From Pseudeuparius sepicola (lineage: Eukaryota; Arthropoda; Insecta; Coleoptera; Anthribidae): a DNA stretch of 64,000 bases. Numbering within the stretch: position 1 is the stretch's first letter; every line of letters starts with the position of its first letter. The notes under the pieces are model-generated. The model did not search any database. It saw only the letters and a list, made by a program, of their open reading frames with translations, and was not told the DNA's origin. The position numbers were made by a program, and so were the translations under genes. This document shows, in pieces, positions 25,208 through 38,200 of this stretch. The DNA is taken from positions 85,321,454 to 85,385,453 of the forward strand of contig OY987298.1 in assembly GCA_963920635.1 (NCBI GenBank), written 5' to 3'.

Positions 25208-28200
25208 GTGCCCCGCCAGCGCACTTTTTCAATTTTCAAAAATGTTGACATGCTTCGAAAAAAAATACCTATGCGACGTAAATTGAGTTCTACAACACGA
25301 TTCCGCCCTCAAAATTTTTCTAAAAAATTTCAAAGTACCTGGTCAGCGCACTTTTTCAATTTTCAAAAATGTTGGCATGCTCCGAAAAAAAAATTCCTAT
25401 GCGACGTAAATTAAGTTCTACAACACAATTCCGCCCTAAAAAATTTTTTATAAAATTTCTGTGCCTGGCCAGCGCACTTTTTCAATTTTCAAAAATGTTG
25501 TCATGCTCCGAAAAAAAAATTCCTATACGACGTAAATTAAGTTCTACAACACGATTCCGCCCTAAAAATTTTTCTATAAAATTTCTGAGTGCCTCGCCAG
25601 CGCACTTTTTTAATTTTTAAAAATGTTGACATGCTCCGAAAAGAAAATTCCTATGCGACGTAAATTGAGTTCTACAACACGATTCCACCCTCAAAATTTT
25701 TCTAAAAAAATTTTAAGTTCCTGGTCAGCGCACTTTTTCAATTTTCAAAAATGTTGTCATGCTCCGAAAAAAAAAAATAAAATTCCTATACGACGTAAAT
25801 TGAGTTCTACCACACGATTCCGCCCTCAAAATTTTTCTAAAAAATTTCTAAGTACCTGGCCAGCGCACTTTTTCAATTTTTAAAAATGTTGACATGCTCC
25901 GAAAAAAAAATCCTATACGACGTAAATTGAGTTCTACAACACTATTCCGCCCTCCAAATTTTTCTAAAAAATTTCAAAGTACCTGGTCAGCGCACTTTTT
26001 CTATTTTCAAAAATGTTGACATGCTCCGAAAAAAAATTCCTATGCGACGTAAATTGAGTTCTACAACACGATTCCGCCCTCAAAATGTTTCTAAAAAATT
26101 TTTGAGTGCCTGGCCAGCGCACTTTTTCAATTTTCAAAAATGTTGACATGCTCCGAAAAAAAATACCTATGCGACGTAAATTGAGTTCTACAACACGATT
26201 CCGCCCTCAAAATTTTTCTAAAAAAATTTTAAGTACCTGGTCAGCGCACTTTTTCAATTTTCAAAAATGTTGGCATGCTCCGAAAAAAAAATTCCTATGC
26301 GACGTAAATTAAGTTCTACAACACAATTCCGCCCTAAAAATTTTTTTATAAAATTTCTGTGCCTGGCCAGCGCACTTTTTCAATTTTCAAAAATGTTGTC
26401 ATGCTCCGAAAAAAAAAAATTCCTATACGACGTAAATTAAGTTCTACAACACGATTCCGCCCTAAAAATTTTTCTATAAAATTTCTGAGTGCCCCGCCAG
26501 CGCACTTTTTCAATTTTCAAAAATGTTGACATGCTCCGAAAAAAAATACCTATGCGACGTAAATTGAGTTCTACAACACGATTCCGCCCTAAAAATTTTT
26601 CTAAAAAAATTTTAAGTACCTGGTCAGCGCACTTTTGCAATTTTCAAAAATGTTGTCATGCTCCGAAAAAAAAATAAAATTCCTATACGACGTAAATTAA
26701 GTTCTGCAACACGATTCCGCCCTAAAAATTTTTCTATAAAATTTCAAAGTACCTGGTCAGCGCACTTTTTCAATTTTCAAAAATGTTGGCATGCTCCGAA
26801 AAAAAAAAAATTCCTATACGACGTAAATTAAGTTCTACAACACGATTCCGCCCTAAAAATTTTTCTATAAATTTCTGAGTGCCCCGCCAGCGCACTTTTT
26901 CAATTTTCAAAAATGTTGACATGCTTCGAAAAAAAATACCTATGCGACGTAAATTGAGTTCTACAACACGATTCCGCCCTCAAAATTTTTCTAAAAAATT
27001 TCAAAGTACCTGGTCAGCGCACTTTTTCAATTTTCAAAAATGTTGGCATGCTCCGAAAAAAAAATTCCTATGCGACGTAAATTAAGTTCTACAACACAAT
27101 TCCGCCCTAAAAAATTTTTTATAAAATTTCTGTGAATGGCCAGCGCACTTTTTCAATTTTCAAAAATGTTGTCATGCTCCGAAAAAAAAAATAAAATTCC
27201 TATACGACGTAAATTGAGTTCTACCACACGATTCCGCCCTCAAAATTTTTCTAAAAAATTTCTAAGTACCTGGCCAGCGCACTTTTTCAATTTTTAAAAA
27301 TGTTGACATGCTCCGAAAAAAAGATCCTATACGACGTAAATTGAGTTCTACAACACTATTCCGCCCTCCAAATTTTTCTAAAAAATTTCAAAGTACCTGG
27401 TCAGCGCACTTTTTCTATTTTCAAAAATGTTGACATGCTCCGAAAAAAAATTCCTATGCGACGTAAATTGAGTTCTACAACACGATTCCGCCCTCAAAAT
27501 GTTTCTAAAAAATTTTTGAGTGACTGGCCAGCGCACTTTTTCAATTTTCAAAAATGTTGACATGCTCCGAAAAAAAATACCTATGCGACGTAAATTGAGT
27601 TCTACAACACGATTCCGCCCTCAAAATTTTTCTAAAAAAATTTTAAGTACCTGGTCAGCGCACTTTTTCAATTTTCAAAAATGTTGGCATGCTCCGAAAA
27701 AAAAATTCCTATGCGACGTAAATTAAGTTCTACAACACAATTCCGCCCTAAAAATTTTTTTTTTAAATTTCTGTGCCTGGCCAGCGCACTTTTTCAATTT
27801 TCAAAAATGTTGTCATGCTCCGAAAAAAAAAAAATTCCTATACGACGTAAATTAAGTTCTACAACACGATTCCGCCCTAAAAATTTTTCTATAAAATTTC
27901 TGAGTGCCCCGCCAGCGCACTTTTTCAATTTTCAAAAATGTTGACATGCTTCGAAAAAAAAATACCTATGCGACGTAAATTGAGTTCTACAACACGATTC
28001 CGCCCTCAAAATGTTTCTAAAAAATTTTTGAGTGCCTGGCCAGCGCACTTTTTCAATTTTCAAAAATGTTGACATGCTCCGAAAAAAAATACCTATGCGA
28101 CGTAAATTAAGTTCTGCAACACGATTCCGCCCTAAAAATTTTTCTATAAAATTTCAAAGTACCTGGTCAGCGCACTTTTTCAATTTTCAAAAATGTTGGC

Positions 28201-29442
28201 ATGCTCCGAAAAAAAAATTCCTATGCGACGTAAATTAAGTTCTTCAACACAATTCCGCCCTAAAAATTTTTTTATAAAATTTCTGTGCCTGGCCAGCGCA
28301 CTTTTTCAATTTTCAAAAATGTTGTCATGCTCCGAAAAAAAAAAATTCCTATACGACGTAAATTAAGTTCTACAACACGATTCCGCAATAAAAATTTTTC
28401 TATAAAATTTCTGAGTGCCCCGCCAGCGCACTTTTTCAATTTTCAAAAATGTTGACATGCTTCGAAAAAAAATACCTATGCGACGTAAATTGAGTTCTAC
28501 AACACGATTCCGCCCTCAAAATGTTTCTAAAAAATTTTTGAGTGCCTGGCCAGCGCACTTTTTCAACTTTCAAAAATGTTGACATGCTCCGAAAAAAAAT
28601 ACCTATGCGACGTAAATTGAGTTCTACAACACGATTCCGCCCTAAAAATTTTTCTAAAAAAATTTTAAGTACCTGGTCAGCGCACTTTTGCAATTTTCAA
28701 AAATGTTGTCATGCTCCGAAAAAAAAATAAAATTCCTATACGACGTAAATTAAGTTCTGCAACACGATTCCGCCCTAAAAATTTTTCTATAAAATTTCAA
28801 AGTACCTGGTCAGCGCACTTTTTCAATTTTCAAAAATGTTGGCATGCTCCGAAAAAAAAATTCCTATGCGACGTAAATTAAGTTCTACAACACAATTCCG
28901 CTCTAAAAATTTTTTTATAAAATTTCTGTGCCTGGCCAGCGCACTTTTTCAATTTTCAAACATGTTGACATGCTCCGAAAAAAAATTCCTATGCGACGTA
29001 AATTAAGTTCTACAACACAATTCCGCCCTAAAAATTTATTTATAAAATTTCTGAGTGCCTGGCCAGCGCACTTTTTCAATTTTCAAACATGTTGACATGC
29101 TCCAAAAAAAAATAAAATTCCTATACGACGTAAATTAAGTTCTGCAACACGATTCCGCCCTAAAAATTTTTCTATAAAATTTCAAAGTACCTGGTCAGCG
29201 CACTTTTTCAATTTCCAAAAATGTTGGCATGCTCCGAAAAAAAAAAACCTATGCGACGTAAATTAAGTTCTACAACACAATTCCGCCCTAAAAATTTTTT
29301 TATAAAATTTCTGTGCCTGGCCAGCGCACTTTTTCAATTTTCAAAAATGTTGTCATGCTCCGAAAAATAAAAATTCCTATACGACGTAAATTAAGTTCTA
29401 CAACACGATTCCGCCCTAAAAATTTTTCTATAAAATTTCTGA
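25208..29442. repeat. 33-monomer higher-order repeat, copy 3 of the local series (4,235 bp)
   Basis: This is the full-length unit again. Blocks at 25,623, 25,964, 26,106 and 26,437 equal those at 18,172 to 18,986 (shift 7,451 = 4,235 + 3,216), and 26,879-28,238 equals 19,428-20,787. The preceding and internal E markers, 24,800 and 29,035, are 4,235 bp apart. A local marker, TGTGAATGG at 27,132-27,140 in place of TGTGCCTGG, is present here and in its descendant at 45,475-45,483. Confidence 0.82.
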
Positions 29443-30660
29443 GTGCCCCGCCAGCGCACTTTTTCAATTTTCAAAAATGTTGACATGCTTCGAAAAAAAA
29501 TACCTATGCGACGTAAATTGAGTTCTACAACACGATTCCGCCCTCAAAATTTTTCTAAAAAATTTCAAAGTACCTGGTCAGCGCACTTTTTCAATTTTCA
29601 AAAATGTTGGCATGCTCCGAAAAAAAAATTCCTATGCGACGTAAATTAAGTTCTACAACACAATTCCGCCCTAAAAATTTTTTTATAAAATTTCTGTGCC
29701 TGGCCAGCGCACTTTTTCAATTTTCAAAAATGTTGTCATGCTCCGAAAAAAAAAAAATTCCTATACGACGTAAATTAAGTTCTACAACACGATTCCGCCC
29801 TAAAAATTTTTCTATAAATTTCTGAGTGCCCCGCCAGCGCACTTTTTCAATTTTCAAAAATGTTGACATGCTTCGAAAAAAAATACCTATGCGACGTAAA
29901 TTGAGTTCTACAACACGATTCCGCCCTCAAAATTTTTCTAAAAAATTTCAAAGTACCTGGTCAGCGCACTTTTTCAATTTTCAAAAATGTTGGCATGCTC
30001 CGAAAAAAAAATTCCTATGCGACGTAAATTAAGTTCTACAACACAATTCCGCCCTAAAAAATTTTTTATAAAATTTCTGTGCCTGGCCAGCGCACTTTTT
30101 CAATTTTCAAAAATGTTGTCATGCTCCGAAAAAAAAAATAAAATTCCTATACGACGTAAATTGAGTTCTACCACACGATTCCGCCCTCAAAATTTTTCTA
30201 AAAAATTTCTAAGTACCTGGCCAGCGCACTTTTTCAATTTTTAAAAATGTTGACATGCTCCGAAAAAAAGATCCTATACGACGTAAATTGAGTTCTACAA
30301 CACTATTCCGCCCTCCAAATTTTTCTAAAAAATTTCAAAGTACCTGGTCAGCGCACTTTTTCTATTTTCAAAAATGTTGACATGCTCCGAAAAAAAATTC
30401 CTATGCGACGTAAATTGAGTTCTACAACACGATTCCGCCCTCAAAATGTTTCTAAAAAATTTTTGAGTGACTGGCCAGCGCACTTTTTCAATTTTCAAAA
30501 ATGTTGACATGCTCCGAAAAAAAATACCTATGCGACGTAAATTGAGTTCTACAACACGATTCCGCCCTCAAAATTTTTCTAAAAAAATTTTAAGTACCTG
30601 GTCAGCGCACTTTTTCAATTTTCAAAAATGTTGGCATGCTCCGAAAAAAAAATTCCTATG
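29443..30660. repeat. A-B-C trimer pair and right end of large unit copy 1
   Basis: Two 383-bp A-B-C trimers start at 29,443 and 29,826. They are followed by the monomers with AAAAAGATCC (about 30,264), ACTATTCC (about 30,301) and GAGTGACTGGCC (30,466), the same order as 12,768-13,998 (shift 16,675). The block stops inside a B monomer at the joint 30,661-30,685, where the second 18-kb copy begins. Confidence 0.8.
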
Positions 30661-33600
30661 CGACGTAAATTAAGTTCTACAACACGATTCCGCCCTAAAA
30701 ATTTTTCTATAAAATTTCTGAGTGCCCCGCCAGCGCACTTTTTCAATTTTCAAAAATGTTGACATGCTTCGAAAAAAAATACCTATGCGACGTAAATTGA
30801 GTTCTACAACACGATTCCGCCCTCAAAATTTTTCTAAAAAATTTCAAAGTACCTGGTCAGCGCACTTTTTCAATTTTCAAAAATGTTGGCATGCTCCGAA
30901 AAAAAAATTCCTATGCGACGTAAATTAAGTTCTACAACACAATTCCGCCCTAAAAATTTTTTTATAAAATTTCTGTGCCTGGCCAGCGCACTTTTTCAAT
31001 TTTCAAAAATGTTGTCATGCTCCGAAAAAAAAAAAATTCCTATACGACGTAAATTAAGTTCTACAACACGATTCCGCCCTAAAAATTTTTCTATAAATTT
31101 CTGAGTGCCCCGCCAGCGCACTTTTTCAATTTTCAAAAATGTTGACATGCTTCGAAAAAAAATACCTATGCGACGTAAATTGAGTTCTACAACACGATTC
31201 CGCCCTCAAAATTTTTCTAAAAAATTTCAAAGTACCTGGTCAGCGCACTTTTTCAATTTTCAAAAATGTTGGCATGCTCCGAAAAAAAAATTCCTATGCG
31301 ACGTAAATTAAGTTCTACAACACAATTCCGCCCTAAAAAATTTTTTATAAAATTTCTGTGCCTGGCCAGCGCACTTTTTCAATTTTCAAAAATGTTGTCA
31401 TGCTCCGAAAAAAAAAATAAAATTCCTATACGACGTAAATTGAGTTCTACCACACGATTCCGCCCTCAAAATTTTTCTAAAAAATTTCTAAGTACCTGGC
31501 CAGCGCACTTTTTCAATTTTTAAAAATGTTGACATGCTCCGAAAAAAAGATCCTATACGACGTAAATTGAGTTCTACAACACGATTCCGCCCTCAAAATG
31601 TTTCTAAAAAATTTTTGAGTGACTGGCCAGCGCACTTTTTCAATTTTCAAAAATGTTGACATGCTCCGAAAAAAAATACCTATGCGACGTAAATTGAGTT
31701 CTACAACACGATTCCGCCCTCAAAATTTTTCTAAAAAAATTTTAAGTACCTTGTCAGCGCACTTTTTCAATTTTCAAAAATGTTGGCATGCTCCGAAAAA
31801 AAAAAATTCCTATACGACGTAAATTAAGTTCTACAACACGATTCCGCCCTAAAAATTTTTCTATAAAATTTCTGAGTGCCCCGCCAGCGCACTTTTTCAA
31901 TTTTCAAAAATGTTGACATGCTTCGAAAAAAAATACCTATGCGACGTAAATTGAGTTCTACAACACGATTCCGCCCTCAAAATGTTTCTAAAAAATTTTT
32001 GAGTGCCTGGCCAGCGCACTTTTTCAATTTTCAAAAATGTTGACATGCTCCGAAAAAAATACCTATGCGACGTAAATTAAGTTCTGCAACACGATTCCGC
32101 CCTAAAAATTTTTCTATAAAATTTCAAAGTACCTGGTCAGCGCACTTTTTCAATTTTCAAAAATGTTGGCATGCTCCGAAAAAAAAATTCCTATGCGACG
32201 TAAATTAAGTTCTACAACACAATTCCGCCCTAAAAATTTTTTTATAAAATTTCTGTGCCTGGCCAGCGCACTTTTTCAATTTTCAAAAATGTTGTCATGC
32301 TCCGAAAAAAAAAAAATTCCTATACGACGTAAATTAAGTTCTACAACACGATTCCGCAATAAAAATTTTTCTATAAAATTTCTGAGTGCCCCGCCAGCGC
32401 ACTTTTTCAATTTTCAAAAATGTTGACATGCTTCGAAAAAAAATACCTATGCGACGTAAATTGAGTTCTACAACACGATTCCGCCCTCAAAATTTTTCTA
32501 AAAAATTTCAAAGTACCTGGTCAGCGCACTTTTTCAATTTTCAAAAATGTTGGCATGCTCCGAAAAAAAAATTCCTATGCGACGTAAATTAAGTTCTACA
32601 ACACAATTCCGCCCTAAAAATTTTTTTTTTAAATTTCTGTGCCTGGCCAGCGCACTTTTTCAATTTTCAAAAATGTTGTCATGCTCCGAAAAAAAAAAAA
32701 TTCCTATACGACGTAAATTAAGTTCTACAACACGATTCCGCCCTAAAAATTTTTCTATAAAATTTCTGAGTGCCCCGCCAGCGCACTTTTTCAATTTTCA
32801 AAAATGTTGTCATGCTCCGAAAAAAAATACCTATGCGACGTAAATTAAGTTCTGCAACACGATTCCGCCCTAAAAATTTTTCTATAAAATTTCAAAGTAC
32901 CTGGTCAGCGCACTTTTTCAATTTTCAAAAATGTTGGCATGCTCCGAAAAAAAAATTCCTATGCGACGTAAATTAAGTTCTTCAACACAATTCCGCCCTA
33001 AAAATTTTTTTATAAAATTTCTGTGCCTGGCCAGCGCACTTTTTCAATTTTCAAAAATGTTGTCATGCTCCGAAAAAAAAAAATTCCTATACGACGTAAA
33101 TTAAGTTCTACAACACGATTCCGCAATAAAAATTTTTCTATAAAATTTCTGAGTGCCCCGCCAGCGCACTTTTTCAATTTTCAAAAATGTTGACATGCTT
33201 CGAAAAAAAATACCTATGCGACGTAAATTGAGTTCTACAACACGATTCCGCCCTCAAAATTTTTCTAAAAAATTTCAAAGTACCTGGTCAGCGCACTTTT
33301 TCAATTTTCAAAAATGTTGGCATGCTCCGAAAAAAAAATTCCTATGCGACGTAAATTAAGTTCTACAACACAATTCCGCCCTAAAAAATTTTTTATAAAA
33401 TTTCTGTGCCTGGCCAGCGCACTTTTTCAATTTTCAAAAATGTTGTCATGCTCCGAAAAAAAAAATAAAATTCCTATACGACGTAAATTGAGTTCTACCA
33501 CACGATTCCGCCCTCAAAATTTTTCTAAAAAATTTCTAAGTACCTGGCCAGCGCACTTTTTCAATTTTTAAAAATGTTGACATGCTCCGAAAAAAAGATC

Positions 33601-35202
33601 CTATACGACGTAAATTGAGTTCTACAACACTATTCCGCCCTCCAAATTTTTCTAAAAAATTTCAAAGTACCTGGTCAGCGCACTTTTTCTATTTTCAAAA
33701 ATGTTGACATGCTCCGAAAAAAAATTCCTATGCGACGTAAATTGAGTTCTACAACACGATTCCGCCCTCAAAATGTTTCTAAAAAATTTTTGAGTGACTG
33801 GCCAGCGCACTTTTTCAATTTTCAAAAATGTTGACATGCTCCGAAAAAAAATACCTATGCGACGTAAATTGAGTTCTACAACACGATTCCGCCCTCAAAA
33901 TGTTTCTAAAAAATTTTTGAGTGCCTGGCCAGCGCACTTTTTCAATTTTCAAAAATGTTGACATGCTTCGAAAAAAAATACCTATGCGACGTAAATTGAG
34001 TTCTACAACACGATTCCGCCCTCAAAATTTTTCTAAAAAATTTCAAAGTACCTGGTCAGCGCACTTTTTCAATTTTCAAAAATGTTGGCATGCTCCGAAA
34101 AAAAAATCCTATACGACGTAAATTGAGTTCTACAACACTATTCCGCCCTCCAAATTTTTCTAAAAAATTTCAAAGTACCTGGTCAGCGCACTTTTTCTAT
34201 TTTCAAAAATGTTGACATGCTCCGAAAAAAAATTCCTATGCGACGTAAATTGAGTTCTACAACACGATTCCGCCCTCAAAATGTTTCTAAAAAATTTTTG
34301 AGTGCCTGGCCAGCGCACTTTTTCAATTTTCAAAAATGTTGACATGCTCCGAAAAAAAATACCTATGCGACGTAAATTGAGTTCTACAACACGATTCCGC
34401 CCTAAAAATTTTTCTAAAAAAATTTTAAGTACCTGGTCAGCGCACTTTTGCAATTTTCAAAAATGTTGTCATGCTCCGAAAAAAAAATAAAATTCCTATA
34501 CGACGTAAATTAAGTTCTGCAACACGATTCCGCCCTAAAAATTTTTCTATAAAATTTCAAAGTACCTGGTCAGCGCACTTTTTCAATTTTCAAAAATGTT
34601 GGCATGCTCCGAAAAAAAAATTCCTATGCGACGTAAATTAAGTTCTACAACACAATTCCGCCCTAAAAATTTTTTTATAAAATTTCTGTGCCTGGCCAGC
34701 GCACTTTTTCAATTTTCAAACATGTTGACATGCTCCGAAAAAAAATTCCTATGCGACGTAAATTAAGTTCTACAACACAATTCCGCCCTAAAAATTTATT
34801 TATAAAATTTCTGAGTGCCTGGCCAGCGCACTTTTTCAATTTTCAAACATGTTGACATGCTCCAAAAAAAAATAAAATTCCTATACGACGTAAATTAAGT
34901 TCTGCAACACGATTCCGCCCTAAAAATTTTTCTATAAAATTTCAAAGTACCTGGTCAGCGCACTTTTTCAATTTCCAAAAATGTTGGCATGCTCCGAAAA
35001 AAAAATTCCTATGCGACGTAAATTAAGTTCTACAACACAATTCCGCCCTAAAAATTTTTTTATAAAATTTCTGTGCCTGGCCAGCGCACTTTTTCAATTT
35101 TCAAAAATGTTGTCATGCTCCGAAAAAAAAAAATTCCTATACGACGTAAATTAAGTTCTACAACACGATTCCGCCCTAAAAATTTTTCTATAAAATTTCT
35201 GA

Positions 35203-38200
35203 GTGCCCCGCCAGCGCACTTTTTCAATTTTCAAAAATGTTGACATGCTTCGAAAAAAAATACCTATGCGACGTAAATTGAGTTCTACAACACGATTCCG
35301 CCCTCAAAATTTTTCTAAAAAATTTCAAAGTACCTGGTCAGCGCACTTTTTCAATTTTCAAAAATGTTGGCATGCTCCGAAAAAAAAATTCCTATGCGAC
35401 GTAAATTAAGTTCTACAACACAATTCCGCCCTAAAAAATTTTTTATAAAATTTCTGTGCCTGGCCAGCGCACTTTTTCAATTTTCAAAAATGTTGTCATG
35501 CTCCGAAAAAAAAATTCCTATACGACGTAAATTAAGTTCTACAACACGATTCCGCCCTAAAAATTTTTCTATAAAATTTCTGAGTGCCTCGCCAGCGCAC
35601 TTTTTTAATTTTTAAAAATGTTGACATGCTCCGAAAAGAAAATTCCTATGCGACGTAAATTGAGTTCTACAACACGATTCCACCCTCAAAATTTTTCTAA
35701 AAAAATTTTAAGTTCCTGGTCAGCGCACTTTTTCAATTTTCAAAAATGTTGTCATGCTCCGAAAAAAAAAAATAAAATTCCTATACGACGTAAATTGAGT
35801 TCTACCACACGATTCCGCCCTCAAAATTTTTCTAAAAAATTTCTAAGTACCTGGCCAGCGCACTTTTTCAATTTTTAAAAATGTTGACATGCTCCGAAAA
35901 AAAAATCCTATACGACGTAAATTGAGTTCTACAACACTATTCCGCCCTCCAAATTTTTCTAAAAAATTTCAAAGTACCTGGTCAGCGCACTTTTTCTATT
36001 TTCAAAAATGTTGACATGCTCCGAAAAAAAATTCCTATGCGACGTAAATTGAGTTCTACAACACGATTCCGCCCTCAAAATGTTTCTAAAAAATTTTTGA
36101 GTGCCTGGCCAGCGCACTTTTTCAATTTTCAAAAATGTTGACATGCTCCGAAAAAAAATACCTATGCGACGTAAATTGAGTTCTACAACACGATTCCGCC
36201 CTCAAAATTTTTCTAAAAAAATTTTAAGTACCTGGTCAGCGCACTTTTTCAATTTTCAAAAATGTTGGCATGCTCCGAAAAAAAAATTCCTATGCGACGT
36301 AAATTAAGTTCTACAACACAATTCCGCCCTAAAAATTTTTTTATAAAATTTCTGTGCCTGGCCAGCGCACTTTTTCAATTTTCAAAAATGTTGTCATGCT
36401 CCGAAAAAAAAAAATTCCTATACGACGTAAATTAAGTTCTACAACACGATTCCGCCCTAAAAATTTTTCTATAAAATTTCTGAGTGCCCCGCCAGCGCAC
36501 TTTTTCAATTTTCAAAAATGTTGACATGCTCCGAAAAAAAATACCTATGCGACGTAAATTGAGTTCTACAACACGATTCCGCCCTAAAAATTTTTCTAAA
36601 AAAATTTTAAGTACCTGGTCAGCGCACTTTTGCAATTTTTAAAAATGTTGTCATGCTCCGAAAAAAAAATAAAATTCCTATACGACGTAAATTAAGTTCT
36701 GCAACACGATTCCGCCCTAAAAATTTTTCTATAAAATTTCAAAGTACCTGGTCAGCGCACTTTTTCAATTTTCAAAAATGTTGGCATGCTCCGAAAAAAA
36801 AAAAATTCCTATACGACGTAAATTAAGTTCTACAACACGATTCCGCCCTAAAAATTTTTCTATAAATTTCTGAGTGCCCCGCCAGCGCACTTTTTCAATT
36901 TTCAAAAATGTTGACATGCTTCGAAAAAAAATACCTATGCGACGTAAATTGAGTTCTACAACACGATTCCGCCCTCAAAATTTTTCTAAAAAATTTCAAA
37001 GTACCTGGTCAGCGCACTTTTTCAATTTTCAAAAATGTTGGCATGCTCCGAAAAAAAAATTCCTATGCGACGTAAATTAAGTTCTACAACACAATTCCGC
37101 CCTAAAAAATTTTTTATAAAATTTCTGTGCCTGGCCAGCGCACTTTTTCAATTTTCAAAAATGTTGTCATGCTCCGAAAAAAAAAATAAAATTCCTATAC
37201 GACGTAAATTGAGTTCTACCACACGATTCCGCCCTCAAAATTTTTCTAAAAAATTTCTAAGTACCTGGCCAGCGCACTTTTTCAATTTTTAAAAATGTTG
37301 ACATGCTCCGAAAAAAAGATCCTATACGACGTAAATTGAGTTCTACAACACTATTCCGCCCTCCAAATTTTTCTAAAAAATTTCAAAGTACCTGGTCAGC
37401 GCACTTTTTCTATTTTCAAAAATGTTGACATGCTCCGAAAAAAAATTCCTATGCGACGTAAATTGAGTTCTACAACACGATTCCGCCCTCAAAATGTTTC
37501 TAAAAAATTTTTGAGTGACTGGCCAGCGCACTTTTTCAATTTTCAAAAATGTTGACATGCTCCGAAAAAAAATACCTATGCGACGTAAATTGAGTTCTAC
37601 AACACGATTCCGCCCTCAAAATTTTTCTAAAAAAATTTTAAGTACCTGGTCAGCGCACTTTTTCAATTTTCAAAAATGTTGGCATGCTCCGAAAAAAAAA
37701 TTCCTATGCGACGTAAATTAAGTTCTACAACACAATTCCGCCCTAAAAATTTTTTTTTTAAATTTCTGTGCCTGGCCAGCGCACTTTTTCAATTTTCAAA
37801 AATGTTGTCATGCTCCGAAAAAAAAAAAAATCCTATACGACGTAAATTAAGTTCTACAACACGATTCCGCCCTAAAAATTTTTCTATAAAATTTCTGAGT
37901 GCCCCGCCAGCGCACTTTTTCAATTTTCAAAAATGTTGACATGCTTCGAAAAAAAAATACCTATGCGACGTAAATTGAGTTCTACAACACGATTCCGCCC
38001 TCAAAATGTTTCTAAAAAATTTTTGAGTGCCTGGCCAGCGCACTTTTTCAATTTTCAAAAATGTTGACATGCTCCGAAAAAAAATACCTATGCGACGTAA
38101 ATTAAGTTCTGCAACACGATTCCGCCCTAAAAATTTTTCTATAAAATTTCAAAGTACCTGGTCAGCGCACTTTTTCAATTTTCAAAAATGTTGTCATGCT

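Larger units (their letters stand above)
12707..30660. repeat. Large tandem duplication unit, copy 1 (17,954 bp, ~140 monomers)
   Basis: This segment is repeated immediately downstream. The shift starts at 17,954 bp (12,768 matches 30,722; 13,312 matches 31,266), becomes 17,446 bp from 15,707 to about 20.7 kb, and ends at 18,343 bp from 20,985 to 30,660. Rare variants are shared at exactly these offsets: CCTGTGCG at 23336 and 41679, TGTGAATGG at 27135 and 45478, and GCAATTTTTAAAA near 19186 and 36632. Two substitutions seen only in this copy are T to A at 16080 and at 21662. Boundaries are uncertain by about 25 bp because the joint falls in shared sequence. Confidence 0.88.
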
